Source: Pseudomonas frederiksbergensis
Lineage (GTDB): Bacteria > Pseudomonadota > Gammaproteobacteria > Pseudomonadales > Pseudomonadaceae
NCBI RefSeq assembly: GCF_035751725.1
Contig: NZ_CP142104.1
Span: 992,001-1,056,000, forward strand
Length of the DNA stretch: 64,000 nt
Reading direction: 5' to 3'
The notes beneath the pieces were generated by a model. The model was not told the origin of the DNA, made no database searches, and worked only from the letters and a program-made list of their open reading frames with translations. Below, piece by piece: positions 50,037 through 58,715 of this stretch (positions are counted from its first letter, which is position 1; each line of letters opens with the position of its first letter). The position numbers and the translations under genes were made by a program.

Positions 50037-50820
50037 TCCCGGATTGCTCATAGCCCATTCGCCAGCTTACGGCCCGGGTCGCCGCCAACAGGCGCCGCGC
50101 CGCCGGGCCGTTCTCATCCGCGTGGAACAGTGACGTCGGGCCGACGATCGTCATTACCGCCGCCACGTCGCCCATGGCGTTGAACACCGGCGCAGACAAG
50201 GCATCCACCCCCGGCATCAGCAACCCATGCACGTGATGCAAGCCACGACTGCGGATGTGCTCGCACAGCGTTGCATAGGCCTGTTCGTCCGCCAGGGCGT
50301 GGCCCTGGGTGGCGTGCACTTCCTGGTCGCGCAACTCGATCGTCTCGCGCTCCGGCAGATAGGCGCTGAAAACCAGTCCGGTGGAAGAACTGAGCAACGG
50401 CAACACCGAGCCCAGTTGCGTCACCACGGTCACGGCCCGTACGGCGGGCTCGATTCTCACCACTGTCGCGCCATGATTGCCCCATACCGCCAGGAAACAG
50501 GTTTCGTTCAGGTCATCGCGCAACTCGGCCAAGGGCAGGGCGGCCACTTGCAGTACGTCCATGCCGTTCAACGCCGCCAAGCCCACGCGCAAGGCCTCGC
50601 GGCCCAAGCCGTAGTGATTGGTGGCTGTGTTCTGTTCGGCAAATCCGCTGGCGATCAAGGCTTGTAGATAACGGTGGACCTTGCTGGCCGGCATCTGCAC
50701 ATGCTCGGCCAGGCGCGACAGCGACGTGGATGGCGATAATTCGGCCAGGGCCTTGAGGATATCGGTGCCGACCTCAGCGGAGCGGACTTTCTGTTTACCG
50801 TTGCTCGGCGGGTTTTCCAT
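50008..50820 (-). CDS. hmgR: IclR-family repressor HmgR of the homogentisate operon
   Basis: This 270-residue regulator has an N-terminal winged HTH (about residues 12-75; DILKALAELSPSTSLSRLAEH and KVHRYLQALIASGF) and a C-terminal IclR effector domain. In P. putida HmgR represses hmgABC and homogentisate is the inducer. It is divergent from hmgA across 151 bp that contain a clear palindromic operator. Confidence 0.92.
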   Translation of the reverse strand: MENPPSNGKQKVRSAEVGTDILKALAELSPSTSLSRLAEHVQMPASKVHRYLQALIASGFAEQNTATNHYGLGREALRVGLAALNGMDVLQVAALPLAELRDDLNETCFLAVWGNHGATVVRIEPAVRAVTVVTQLGSVLPLLSSSTGLVFSAYLPERETIELRDQEVHATQGHALADEQAYATLCEHIRSRGLHHVHGLLMPGVDALSAPVFNAMGDVAAVMTIVGPTSLFHADENGPAARRLLAATRAVSWRMGYEQSGISSTSPARS

Positions 50821-50878
50821 GGAGGTGTGGGTCCGAAGGGCGAATGGGCGTCTTTATAGCTTGACGGTGGTTGTCGAG

Positions 50879-50901
50879 CAAATTACGTTATGCGTAATTT
50901 G
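50879..50901. promoter_or_regulatory. HmgR operator palindrome
   Basis: CAAATTACG and CGTAATTTG form perfect 9-bp arms with a 5-bp centre, between hmgR and hmgA. HmgR of P. putida is reported to bind a 17-bp palindrome at the matching place, and this site can control both genes. Confidence 0.8.
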
Positions 50902-50971
50902 ATTACGATAAAAATAACCCGGTACGCCTCAAGTCGTTCATTGAGTGACGGACCGCATCTCAGGAGGCTCC

Positions 50972-52276
50972 ATGAACCTCGACTCCACGCCGTCGGATGT
51001 GCTTTACCAGTCTGGCTTCGGTAATGAGTTCGCCAGCGAAGCGTTGCCTGGCGCCCTGCCGGTTGGCCAGAATTCCCCGCAAAAGGCGCCTTACGGCCTG
51101 TATGCCGAGCTTTTTTCCGGCACCGCGTTCACCATGGCCCGCAGCGAAGCGCGGCGAACCTGGATGTACCGCATCCGGCCCTCGGCCAACCACCCGGCGT
51201 TTACCAAGCTGGAGCAGCAATTGGCTGGCGGCCCGCTGGGTGAGGTCACGCCTAACCGCTTGCGCTGGAGCCCGCTGGGCATTCCCGATGAGCCTGCCGA
51301 TTTCATTGACGGCCTGGTGCGCATGGCCGCCAATGCTGGCTCGGACAAGCCGGCGGGCATCAGCATCTATCATTACCGGGCCAACCGGTCCATGGAGCGG
51401 GTGTTCTTCAATGCCGACGGCGAATGGCTGCTCGTGCCGCAACTGGGGCGTCTGCGGATCGTCACCGAGCTGGGTGTGCTGGACCTGGAACCCTTGGAAA
51501 TCGCGGTGCTGCCCCGTGGATTGAAGTTCCGTGTCGAGCTGCTCGACCCTCAGGCTCGCGGTTATATCGCCGAAAACCATGGTGCGCCGTTGCGCCTGCC
51601 CGACCTGGGGCCCATTGGCAGCAATGGCCTGGCCAACCCGAGGGATTTCCTGTCGCCTGTCGCTCATTATGAAAACCTCGCCCGACCCACTACCTTGGTG
51701 CAGAAGTTCCTCGGGGAGCTATGGGCGTGCGAACTGGATCATTCGCCGTTTGACGTGGTGGCCTGGCATGGCAACAACGTGCCGTACAAATATGACCTGC
51801 GTCGCTTCAATACCATCGGCACGGTCAGCTTCGACCATCCAGACCCGTCGATTTTTACCGTGTTGACGTCGCCCACCAGCGTCCATGGCTTGGCAAATCT
51901 TGATTTCGTAATTTTCCCGCCACGCTGGATGGTGGCGGAGAACACCTTCCGTCCACCCTGGTTCCATCGCAATCTCATGAATGAATTCATGGGCCTGATC
52001 CAGGGCGCATACGACGCCAAGGCCGAAGGTTTCCTGCCGGGAGGCGCGTCCCTGCACAGTTGCATGAGCGCCCATGGTCCCGACGGTGAGACCTGCACCA
52101 AGGCCATCAATGCCGAACTCAAGCCGGCGAAAATCGACAACACCATGGCGTTCATGTTCGAGACCAGCCAAGTGCTGCGCCCGAGCCGATTCGCCTTGGA
52201 CTGCCCGCAATTGCAAACGGACTACGACGCCTGCTGGGCTTCGTTGCCAGTCACGTTCGACCCGACCCGGAGATAA
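50972..52276 (+). CDS. hmgA: Homogentisate 1,2-dioxygenase HmgA
   Basis: This 434-residue iron enzyme opens the ring of homogentisate to maleylacetoacetate in tyrosine and phenylalanine catabolism. Family motifs include [19 protein letters not shown] near the start, and the iron site around residues 330-370 ([19 protein letters not shown]). ATG 50972 follows AGGAGG and begins [12 protein letters not shown]. It is the first gene of hmgA-fahA-maiA. Confidence 0.97.
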   Translation: MNLDSTPSDVLYQSGFGNEFASEALPGALPVGQNSPQKAPYGLYAELFSGTAFTMARSEARRTWMYRIRPSANHPAFTKLEQQLAGGPLGEVTPNRLRWSPLGIPDEPADFIDGLVRMAANAGSDKPAGISIYHYRANRSMERVFFNADGEWLLVPQLGRLRIVTELGVLDLEPLEIAVLPRGLKFRVELLDPQARGYIAENHGAPLRLPDLGPIGSNGLANPRDFLSPVAHYENLARPTTLVQKFLGELWACELDHSPFDVVAWHGNNVPYKYDLRRFNTIGTVSFDHPDPSIFTVLTSPTSVHGLANLDFVIFPPRWMVAENTFRPPWFHRNLMNEFMGLIQGAYDAKAEGFLPGGASLHSCMSAHGPDGETCTKAINAELKPAKIDNTMAFMFETSQVLRPSRFALDCPQLQTDYDACWASLPVTFDPTRR

Positions 52277-52279
52277 CCC

Positions 52280-53584
52280 ATGACTCAAGTTTCCCCCACC
52301 CGCAGCTGGGTCGATTCCGCCAACGGCCATGCCGATTTCCCCTTGCAGAACCTGCCGCTCGGCGTTTTCAGCCCGGCCGGGCAATCCCCGCGCAGCGGCG
52401 TTGCCATTGGCGATCGGATTTTCGACTTGCAGGCGGCGTTGGACGCTGGGCTGTTCGACGGCGCTGCGGGCGAAGCCATCCTGGCCATGCGGGACGGTCA
52501 GTTGAATGCGTTCTTCGAACTCGGCCGTGGCGCCCGGGTTGCCCTGCGTGAACAGTTATTGAACCTGCTGCGCGAGGGCAGTCCCCGGCGGGACGAGATC
52601 CAGGCCCAGGGTGAAAAGCTGCTGCATCTGGCGGAGAACTGCCAGATGCATCTGCCTGCGAAAATCAACGATTACACCGACTTCTACGTTGGCATCGAGC
52701 ATGCGCAAAATGTCGGCAAGCTGTTCCGGCCGGACAATCCGCTGCTACCGAATTATAAATACGTTCCCATCGGCTATCACGGCCGTGCTTCGACGGTGCG
52801 GCCATCGGGCACCGATGTACGTCGCCCGAAGGGCCAGACCTTGCCGGCCGGGCAGACCGAGCCGACTTTTGGTCCCTGCGCGCGGCTGGACTATGAGCTG
52901 GAGCTGGGGATCTGGATCGCCAAGGGCAACACCCTTGGCGAGCCCATCGCCATCGGCGACGCCGCCGAGCACATTGCCGGTTTCTGCCTGCTCAACGATT
53001 GGTCGGCCCGGGATATCCAGGCGTGGGAATACCAGCCGCTGGGGCCGTTCCTGTCCAAGAGCTTCCTGACCAGTGTTTCTCCATGGGTCGTGACTGCCGA
53101 AGCCCTGGAGCCGTTCCGTCGTGCGCAGCCGGCGCGTCCCGAGGGCGATCCGCAACCATTGCCGTACTTGCTGGACAAACGTGACCAGGCCGCGGGTGCA
53201 TTCGACATCGAGCTGGAAGTGCTGCTGCTGACCGAAGCCATGCGTGAGCAGAAACTGCCGGCCCATCGACTGACCCTGAGCAACACGCAGTACATGTATT
53301 GGACGGTGGCACAGATGGTTGCGCACCACAGCGTCAACGGCTGCCAGTTGCAAGCGGGTGATCTGTTTGGTTCGGGTACGTTGTCGGGGCCGCAGAGCGG
53401 TCAGTTCGGCAGCCTGCTGGAAATCACCGAGGGCGGCAAAAAGCCGATCGAACTGGCATCCGGCGAAGTCCGCAAGTTCCTCGAGGACGGCGATGAAATC
53501 ATCCTGCGCGCCCGTTGCAGCCGCGAGGGCGTTGTATCGATCGGCTTCGGCGAATGCCGCGGCAAGATCCTGTCGGCACGTTGA
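52280..53584 (+). CDS. fahA: Fumarylacetoacetase
   Basis: This 434-residue enzyme hydrolyses fumarylacetoacetate to fumarate and acetoacetate, ending tyrosine degradation; it is called HmgB in Pseudomonas. Motifs include IGVAIGDRI-type N-terminal FAA_hydrolase_N, the metal-binding DYELELGIWIAKGN, and the C-terminal GTLSGP segment. It begins 3 nt after hmgA. Confidence 0.97.
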   Translation: MTQVSPTRSWVDSANGHADFPLQNLPLGVFSPAGQSPRSGVAIGDRIFDLQAALDAGLFDGAAGEAILAMRDGQLNAFFELGRGARVALREQLLNLLREGSPRRDEIQAQGEKLLHLAENCQMHLPAKINDYTDFYVGIEHAQNVGKLFRPDNPLLPNYKYVPIGYHGRASTVRPSGTDVRRPKGQTLPAGQTEPTFGPCARLDYELELGIWIAKGNTLGEPIAIGDAAEHIAGFCLLNDWSARDIQAWEYQPLGPFLSKSFLTSVSPWVVTAEALEPFRRAQPARPEGDPQPLPYLLDKRDQAAGAFDIELEVLLLTEAMREQKLPAHRLTLSNTQYMYWTVAQMVAHHSVNGCQLQAGDLFGSGTLSGPQSGQFGSLLEITEGGKKPIELASGEVRKFLEDGDEIILRARCSREGVVSIGFGECRGKILSAR

Positions 53585-53592
53585 GGCGCGGC

Positions 53593-54231
53593 ATGGAACT
53601 CTATACCTACTATCGTTCCACTTCGTCGTACCGGGTGCGTATTGCCTTGGCCCTCAAGGGCCTGGATTACCAGGCGCTGCCCGTCAACCTGATCGCCACA
53701 CCCGAGGGCGAGCATCGCCAGCCGATGTACTTGGCGATCAATCCACAGGGGCGAGTACCGGCGCTGCGCACCGATGAGGGGGCGCTGCTGGTGCAGTCGC
53801 CGGCCATCATCGAATACCTGGAGGAACGTTATCCACAGGTGCCGCTGTTCAGCCGCGACCTTGCGACTCGCGCCCACGAGCGTGGCGTCGCGGCGCTGAT
53901 CGGCTGCGATATTCATCCCCTGCACAATGTCAGCGTGCTCAATAAGCTGCGCAAGTGGGGGCACGATGAAACGCAGGTGGTGGAATGGATCACGCACTGG
54001 ATCAGCCAGGGGCTCGCCGCGGTAGAACAACTGATTGGCGATGACGGTTATTGTTTCGGTGCGCTGCCAGGTGTGGCGGATGTGTACCTGGTTCCGCAGT
54101 TGTACGCCGCTGAGCGGTTCAACGTTTCATTGCAAGCCTACCCGCGGATCCGCCGAGTCGCGGCGCTGGCGGCAGGGCATGAGGCGTTCCAGAGAGCGCA
54201 TCCAGCGAACCAGCCTGACACCCCGGCTTGA
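53593..54231 (+). CDS. maiA: Maleylacetoacetate isomerase
   Basis: This 212-residue glutathione-dependent isomerase of the zeta GST family (HmgC in Pseudomonas) turns maleylacetoacetate into fumarylacetoacetate. The glutathione site is visible in YTYYRSTSSYRVRIALALKG (SSxxxRVRIAL) and the C-terminal GST domain includes FGALPGVADVYLVPQ. ATG 53593 lies 8 nt after fahA; a longer open frame inside fahA is not used. Confidence 0.96.
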   Translation: MELYTYYRSTSSYRVRIALALKGLDYQALPVNLIATPEGEHRQPMYLAINPQGRVPALRTDEGALLVQSPAIIEYLEERYPQVPLFSRDLATRAHERGVAALIGCDIHPLHNVSVLNKLRKWGHDETQVVEWITHWISQGLAAVEQLIGDDGYCFGALPGVADVYLVPQLYAAERFNVSLQAYPRIRRVAALAAGHEAFQRAHPANQPDTPA

Positions 54232-54275
54232 TTTGGTGATCCAACAATCGCTGAAAATCTAAAAGCCGCACCCAT

Positions 54276-55079
54276 TCAATGCACAATCGAATTGGGTGGC
54301 AAATGTCCCAACCGCTCCGTCAGGCGCAGCCGCTGGATTGGATCTTCACTGAGCATCAGGGCATGTTCAAGGTCGAAACGTTCGGCGTTGGGGCAGTCGA
54401 GCCGTTGGTAAAGGCTGGCGCGGGCCAGGTAGTCCGCGGCGTTGGCATTGCCCATTTCCAGCACGCGTTCGGCGTCAATCAGTGCGGCAATGTAATCATC
54501 GTTCGCCAGGTGCAATTGCCGCAGGTTGCGCGACAACCGTTGGAGCATTTGCATCGGCTCGGCGCTGACCAGGTGCTCAGCCTTGAGCTGCATGTTGGCG
54601 CCATATTGGCGTTGCAGCAGGTCCCGGCAGTCATTGGGGTACAACCGCCGGCCACCGCATGGGTCGAGCAAATGGTCGGCACCGGGCACCCGCAGCAGGA
54701 AATGACCGGGAAAGTTGACGCCAACCATCGGAATCTCCAAGCCACGGGCCAGTTCCAACGCTATCAGCCCAAGGGCCAGCGGTTGGCCGCGCTTGCGCGC
54801 CAGGACTTTGTCGAGCAAAGCCGCGCGGGGGCGTAGCGGGGTGAAATCGTCCTGGGCGAAACCCAGGTCATTGAGGCGTCGAAGCAAGGGCTGGCCCAAT
54901 TCGTTGACCGGCAACATGGGCAGGCCGTGGCTGACCAGCCGTTGCAGGTCCTTGAAATCATTAAGCAGCGTCGGTACGTCCAGCTCACGGTCATGTTCGG
55001 CGGCGACCCATAGCGCGGCTTCGAACAGCGCCGGTGGCGAACGGTGCAGGCATTCAAAAAAGGCTTGGCGCGGCTTCAT
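54276..55079 (-). CDS. SirB1 family protein (transglutaminase-like)
   Basis: This 267-residue protein has a SirB1-type transglutaminase-like N domain (about residues 55-190; RKRGQPLALGLIALELARGL and FPGHFLLRV with a conserved His) and TPR-like helices at the C terminus. The catalytic Cys of active transglutaminases is not obvious. The function is unknown. GGAG precedes ATG 55079; the adjacent GTG is rejected. It ends 44 nt from maiA, convergently. Confidence 0.85.
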   Translation of the reverse strand: MKPRQAFFECLHRSPPALFEAALWVAAEHDRELDVPTLLNDFKDLQRLVSHGLPMLPVNELGQPLLRRLNDLGFAQDDFTPLRPRAALLDKVLARKRGQPLALGLIALELARGLEIPMVGVNFPGHFLLRVPGADHLLDPCGGRRLYPNDCRDLLQRQYGANMQLKAEHLVSAEPMQMLQRLSRNLRQLHLANDDYIAALIDAERVLEMGNANAADYLARASLYQRLDCPNAERFDLEHALMLSEDPIQRLRLTERLGHLPPNSIVH

Positions 55080-55264
55080 CACAATCTCCGGGCTATGCCT
55101 CGTTTTAGCTCCGCCATGGCTTTTCGTCCAGCCCTACAAATGCCCCGTTACAGGTTATGCCTGAAAAGCTGCGCCGCGCTTGTGCTTATTCCGGCGTGCT
55201 CCAGCAATTTTCGACTGCGCGCCTATACTGGCGAAACAGACAAAAGTGATTCGGGAGCCTGTCG

Positions 55265-56284
55265 ATGTTTGCTCTCATGCAAAGCTCCCGCCTTGAATCG
55301 CTGTACTTGAGCGTGGACCCGGCGACCGGGTTGAAGGCGGTGATTGCCATTCATTGCAGCCGTCCGGGGCCTGCCCTGGGTGGTTGTCGTTATCTTTCCT
55401 ATCCCGACGACGAAAGTGCCGTGGCCGACGCGGTGCGCCTGGCCCAGGGCATGAGCTACAAGGCCGCCTTGGCCGGATTGCCGGTGGGCGGGGGAGTGGC
55501 AGTCATCATGCGCCCCGCGCATGTTGACAGCCGGGCCGCGCTGTTCGAAGCCTTCGGGCGCTTCATAGAGCAGTTGGACGGACGCTACATCACCGCCATC
55601 GACAGCGGTACATCGGTAGCCGACATGGATTGCATTGCCCAGCAGACCCGTCATGTCACCAGCACCACCGCCGCGGGAGACCCCGCGCCTCACGCGGCGA
55701 TGGGCGTTTTCGCCGGCATCCGTGCCACGGCCATGGCGCGCCTTGGCAGCGATAACCTGGAGAGCCTGCGCGTCGCGATCCAGGGCCTGGGCAATGTCGG
55801 TTATGCCCTGGCTGAACAGCTGCACGCGGCGGGCGCGGAACTGCTGGTCAGCGATATCGACCCCGGCAAGGTCCAACTGGCAATGGAACAATTGGGCGCC
55901 CATCCCATTGCCAACGATGCGTTGCTCAGTACCCCTTGCGACATCCTGGCACCCTGCGGCCTCGGCGGCGTACTCAACAGCCATAGCGTGGCGCAACTGC
56001 GCTGCTCGGCTGTCGCAGGTTCGGCTCATAACCAACTGAGCAATCTGCAGGTCGCTGATCAATTGGAAAGACGCGGGATCCTCTATGCCCCGGACTATGT
56101 AATCAATTCAGGCGGCCTGATCTACGTCGCGTTGAAGCACCGCGGCGAAGAATTGCCGACCATCACCGCGCACCTGTCGAAGATCGGTGCCCGGCTTACG
56201 GAAGTCTTCGCCCACGCCCAGGCGGAAAAACGCTCGCCGGCTCGGGTGGCCGACGAGTTGGCGGAGCGTCTGTTGTACCGATAA
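55265..56284 (+). CDS. Leucine-dehydrogenase-like protein lacking the catalytic lysine
   Basis: This 339-residue protein has the Glu/Leu/Phe/Val dehydrogenase fold: an N-terminal substrate domain (PGPALGGCRYL, GMSYKAALAGLPVGGGVAV) and a Rossmann domain (IQGLGNVGYALAEQL). The substrate-binding Lys66 (MSYK) is kept, but the catalytic lysine of GGGK is Val78. Known leucine dehydrogenases lose activity without that lysine, so oxidative deamination is doubtful; the protein may do another NAD-dependent or regulatory task. The GTG codon in place of AAG/AAA needs at least two base changes, so it is not a sequencing slip. Confidence 0.88.
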   Translation: MFALMQSSRLESLYLSVDPATGLKAVIAIHCSRPGPALGGCRYLSYPDDESAVADAVRLAQGMSYKAALAGLPVGGGVAVIMRPAHVDSRAALFEAFGRFIEQLDGRYITAIDSGTSVADMDCIAQQTRHVTSTTAAGDPAPHAAMGVFAGIRATAMARLGSDNLESLRVAIQGLGNVGYALAEQLHAAGAELLVSDIDPGKVQLAMEQLGAHPIANDALLSTPCDILAPCGLGGVLNSHSVAQLRCSAVAGSAHNQLSNLQVADQLERRGILYAPDYVINSGGLIYVALKHRGEELPTITAHLSKIGARLTEVFAHAQAEKRSPARVADELAERLLYR

Positions 56285-56286
56285 AA

Positions 56287-56355
56287 AAGATCGCAGCCTT
56301 CGGCAGCGCGTGCATTGAGACATCAAGTGCACGCGCTGCCGAAGGCTGCGATCTT
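56287..56355. repeat. Long perfect inverted repeat with 28-bp arms
   Basis: The arms (56287-56314 and 56328-56355) are exact complements and include CGCAGCCTTCGGCAGC, a motif of dispersed Pseudomonas intergenic repeats. A 13-nt loop contains TTGA-GACA-TCAA. It lies 3 nt after the dehydrogenase-like stop and 6 nt before the end of the convergent YebG-like gene, so it probably ends both transcripts. Confidence 0.85.
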
Positions 56356-56360
56356 CTGGT

Positions 56361-56621
56361 TCATTCGTCCGACGGATTGAGCAGTTCGGACAGGGCGTCC
56401 GGCTGGCTCTTGAATGCCTTGGCGAAGACATCGCGATTCTTCGCCATGTAGATCCCGGCTTCCTCCACTTGTTGCTCGCTCAGCGATGGGACGGCTTTTT
56501 GCAACACCTCGGCCAGCAATTCGGCGAGTTCCAGCATTTTGTCATGACGGTCAGCTTCGGCTTTATCCATGAACAAGCGCTCCAGATCTCGGCTGCTGCG
56601 GTATACCACTTCGACGGCCAT
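56361..56621 (-). CDS. yebG: YebG family DNA-damage-inducible protein
   Basis: This 86-residue protein (MAVEVVYRSSRDLERLFMDK) matches YebG, a small SOS protein of unknown biochemical role. The family region is KAEADRHDKMLELAELL. A perfect LexA box lies 43-58 bp upstream of its start, supporting SOS control as in E. coli. The gene is separate from psiE, which is divergent. Confidence 0.92.
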   Translation of the reverse strand: MAVEVVYRSSRDLERLFMDKAEADRHDKMLELAELLAEVLQKAVPSLSEQQVEEAGIYMAKNRDVFAKAFKSQPDALSELLNPSDE

Positions 56622-56663
56622 TCACCACCTCACATGCCTTCACATTGGTTGTCTGTGTGACTA

Positions 56664-56679
56664 CTGTATTTATATACAG
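56664..56679. promoter_or_regulatory. LexA (SOS) box upstream of yebG
   Basis: CTGTATTTATATACAG is a perfect CTGT-N8-ACAG LexA site with an AT-rich centre, in the yebG promoter region. Confidence 0.92.
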
Positions 56680-56838
56680 GCCAAAGAATAAGCGAATCCC
56701 TTCTCTTTGGGTAGTGGCTTTTTAATGTAGTCCGGTTTCGAGTCTTGTCGCGCACGCTCCAGGCATTCGGCGACGCCGATTCGCGTCTCCACGTGTCGAA
56801 TACCAGCCTATCGCCATCTCATCTCCGACACTGGCCTT

Positions 56839-56856
56839 TTTTCTGCATGCAGAAAA
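56839..56856. promoter_or_regulatory. 18-bp perfect palindrome upstream of psiE
   Basis: TTTTCTGCATGCAGAAAA lies 54 bp before the psiE start. It may be an operator. I see no clear PhoB box (CTGTCAT repeats) in the 288-bp gap, although psiE is phosphate-regulated in E. coli. Confidence 0.4.
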
Positions 56857-56909
56857 CCGTCACGTCCATCCCGCATCATCCGGTCGAGTCGACCTAAGGA
56901 AACTACATC

Positions 56910-57410
56910 GTGAAAATCAACTGGGCCGAGAACCTGCGCCAGAACGTGCATCAACTGGCCGAATCACTGGGAAACCTGTTCGTCGAGACCTTCCACTACC
57001 TGGCGCTGTTTGCCATTGGTGCGGTCACCGCATGGGCGGCGGTGATGGAGTTTTTGCAGATGATCGAGGTGGGGCACATCAAGATCGACGACATCTTGCT
57101 GCTGTTCATCTATCTGGAATTGGGGGCGATGGTCGGAATCTATTTCAAGACCAACCATATGCCGGTGCGCTTTCTGATCTATGTGGCAATCACTGCGCTG
57201 ACGCGGCTGTTGATTTCCAACGTTTCCCACCACAGCCCGCCGGACCTGGGCATCATCTACCTGTGTGGCGGCATTCTGCTGCTGTCGTTCGCAATCCTGG
57301 TGGTGCGCTACGCCTCGTCGCAATTCCCCTCGGTGAAAATCGAACATCCGCACCGCAAGATCGGTGCGGGTTCCAGCGAGCATTCCGAAGTCGAGAAGGG
57401 CGAGATCTAG
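56910..57410 (+). CDS. psiE: Phosphate-starvation-inducible protein PsiE
   Basis: This 166-residue inner-membrane protein has four hydrophobic helices (about residues 28-50, 58-80, 86-105 and 112-135) and a charged C-terminal tail. Motifs IYLELGAMVGIYFKTNHMPV and ITALTRLLIS are family hallmarks. Function beyond phosphate or carbon starvation response is unknown. It overlaps the end of the convergent DUF3509 gene by 4 nt. Confidence 0.92.
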   Translation: MKINWAENLRQNVHQLAESLGNLFVETFHYLALFAIGAVTAWAAVMEFLQMIEVGHIKIDDILLLFIYLELGAMVGIYFKTNHMPVRFLIYVAITALTRLLISNVSHHSPPDLGIIYLCGGILLLSFAILVVRYASSQFPSVKIEHPHRKIGAGSSEHSEVEKGEI

Positions 57411-57724
57411 ATACCGACGGCGGAGGGTGCCGGGCCTTGTGATTGCGGTGGCGGCACCTTGATGTTGTCGCCGCCGGTCATGGCTTCGAGAATCGCCACG
57501 GCGCTGTGGCCTTCTTCGATGGCAATGCCGAACTGAATGCTTTGTACCAGGCGCCGCAGCCGTTCCGGGTCGTTGCGTTGCTGGGCGCTGATCATGCGCT
57601 TGGCGATAATGCGCCCGGCCTTGGACAGGGTCAGCATGATGCTGCCATCCAGGCCCTGGATGCTCAGGTTGATCTGGTATTGCGGCGCGAAAGCGTCCGT
57701 AATGATCTGAAAAGGATTGTCCAT
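57407..57724 (-). CDS. DUF3509 domain-containing protein
   Basis: This 105-residue protein (MDNPFQIITDAFAPQYQINL) matches DUF3509, a small family largely limited to Pseudomonas. It has no signal peptide or membrane helix; the last 25 residues are Pro/Gln-rich and probably disordered. The function is unknown. It is convergent with psiE. Confidence 0.85.
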   Translation of the reverse strand: MDNPFQIITDAFAPQYQINLSIQGLDGSIMLTLSKAGRIIAKRMISAQQRNDPERLRRLVQSIQFGIAIEEGHSAVAILEAMTGGDNIKVPPPQSQGPAPSAVGI

Positions 57725-58222
57725 GATGCGTCACCGCCTGATTGAACGTGCAGTTGTTGACCGGCCATGGTCGGGATTAGTTCGCAACACCAGACCATCG
57801 GCCATTCCATGATCGTGTTCATCCGTGGGCTGGGCGGGCGATGGATCGACAGATCCCGCCAGCGGCAGCTCCGCCAGGGAGTTTGCAAGGCCCATGCCGG
57901 AAAAAATCCGGGCCAATGAGCTGGGGGGCGGGTTGCGCAATGCTCTGCAATGCAGCTCTGGGCGTAGCCCGTTTCAGGGCAACGAGGGGCGGATGTCCCC
58001 TTGCGGTGCAGGCTGTAGGGAGGATTGGCGAGAGGGGCGCGGGGCGAGGCAACTCCCGACATTAACAGCGCTCTTGGCGATTGTCCGGCTTTATTTGCAA
58101 ATGAATATTTATCTTTTTCTGGGGCTTGAATTGTTCCGCTGCCAGCCCGACTCTGTACTCAAGGGGCCGTTGCGCTAACGTCGATTGGCCCCTGGCGAGC
58201 TAGCCGAAATAAGGGATGAACT
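57725..58222. other. 498-bp region without a gene; leader of the HPF-type gene
   Basis: I see no supported gene; a 117-codon plus frame has no ribosome site or family resemblance. An AT-rich island near 58090-58120 (TTATTTGCAAATGAATATTT) could carry a promoter. The leader then forms a hairpin GGGGCC/GGCCCC (58163-58192) with an inner GTT/AAC stem, ending 30 nt before the HPF-type start codon. Confidence 0.5.
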
Positions 58223-58633
58223 ATGCAAATCCAAGTCAACAGCGATAACCATATTCAAAGCAGCATCCGACTGGAGGAGTGGGTACGTACTACCATTGAA
58301 AGCACGCTCGAACGTTACGAAGAAGACCTGACACGGGTCGAGGTCCATTTGGGGGATGAGAACGGCGACAAGCCCGGTCCCCATGACCTGCGATGCCAGC
58401 TCGAGGCCCGGCCCAAAGGCCATCAGCCGATTTCCGTGACACACAAGGCTGAGTCGCTGGAACTCGCCATCGAAGGCGCAGCCACCAAGCTGGAACACAA
58501 GTTGGAGCATCTGTTTGGCAAGCTGCGCGGCAAGCGCGGCGCCAGCAATGGCCAGACCGAGTCGATTGCCCTGGCCGATGCGATGCTGGAGGAAGAATTC
58601 CTGGAAAACGAACGGGCCGCCCTCAACGGCTGA
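58223..58633 (+). CDS. HPF/RaiA-family ribosome-associated protein
   Basis: This 136-residue protein (MQIQVNSDNHIQSSIRLEEW) is a second HPF/RaiA-type S30AE protein, longer than HPF (102 residues) and with a different acidic C-terminal tail (LADAMLEEEFLENERAALNG). The S30AE core covers about residues 1-100, with VEVHLGDENGDKPGPHD. It is probably a stress-regulated ribosome factor. AAGGGATG precedes the ATG and a terminator follows. Confidence 0.85.
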   Translation: MQIQVNSDNHIQSSIRLEEWVRTTIESTLERYEEDLTRVEVHLGDENGDKPGPHDLRCQLEARPKGHQPISVTHKAESLELAIEGAATKLEHKLEHLFGKLRGKRGASNGQTESIALADAMLEEEFLENERAALNG

Positions 58634-58660
58634 TTGCCCCGTCTATCAACGTCTGAACTG

Positions 58661-58690
58661 AAAACGGGCCTGCAATCGCAGGCCCGTTTT
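58661..58690 (+). terminator. Terminator after the HPF-type gene
   Basis: AAAACGGGCCTGC and GCAGGCCCGTTTT pair around a short loop, ending in a T-run, between two converging genes. Confidence 0.9.
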
Positions 58691-58715
58691 GTTTCAACGA
58701 TCCTTCGAGATCGGG

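Noticed and set aside
56622-56909. PhoB box upstream of psiE
   Set aside because: No pair of CTGTCAT-like repeats with 4-bp spacing was found.
57825-58178. 117-codon plus-strand frame before the HPF-type gene
   Set aside because: No ribosome site, no family resemblance, and its end runs through an AT-rich promoter-like segment.
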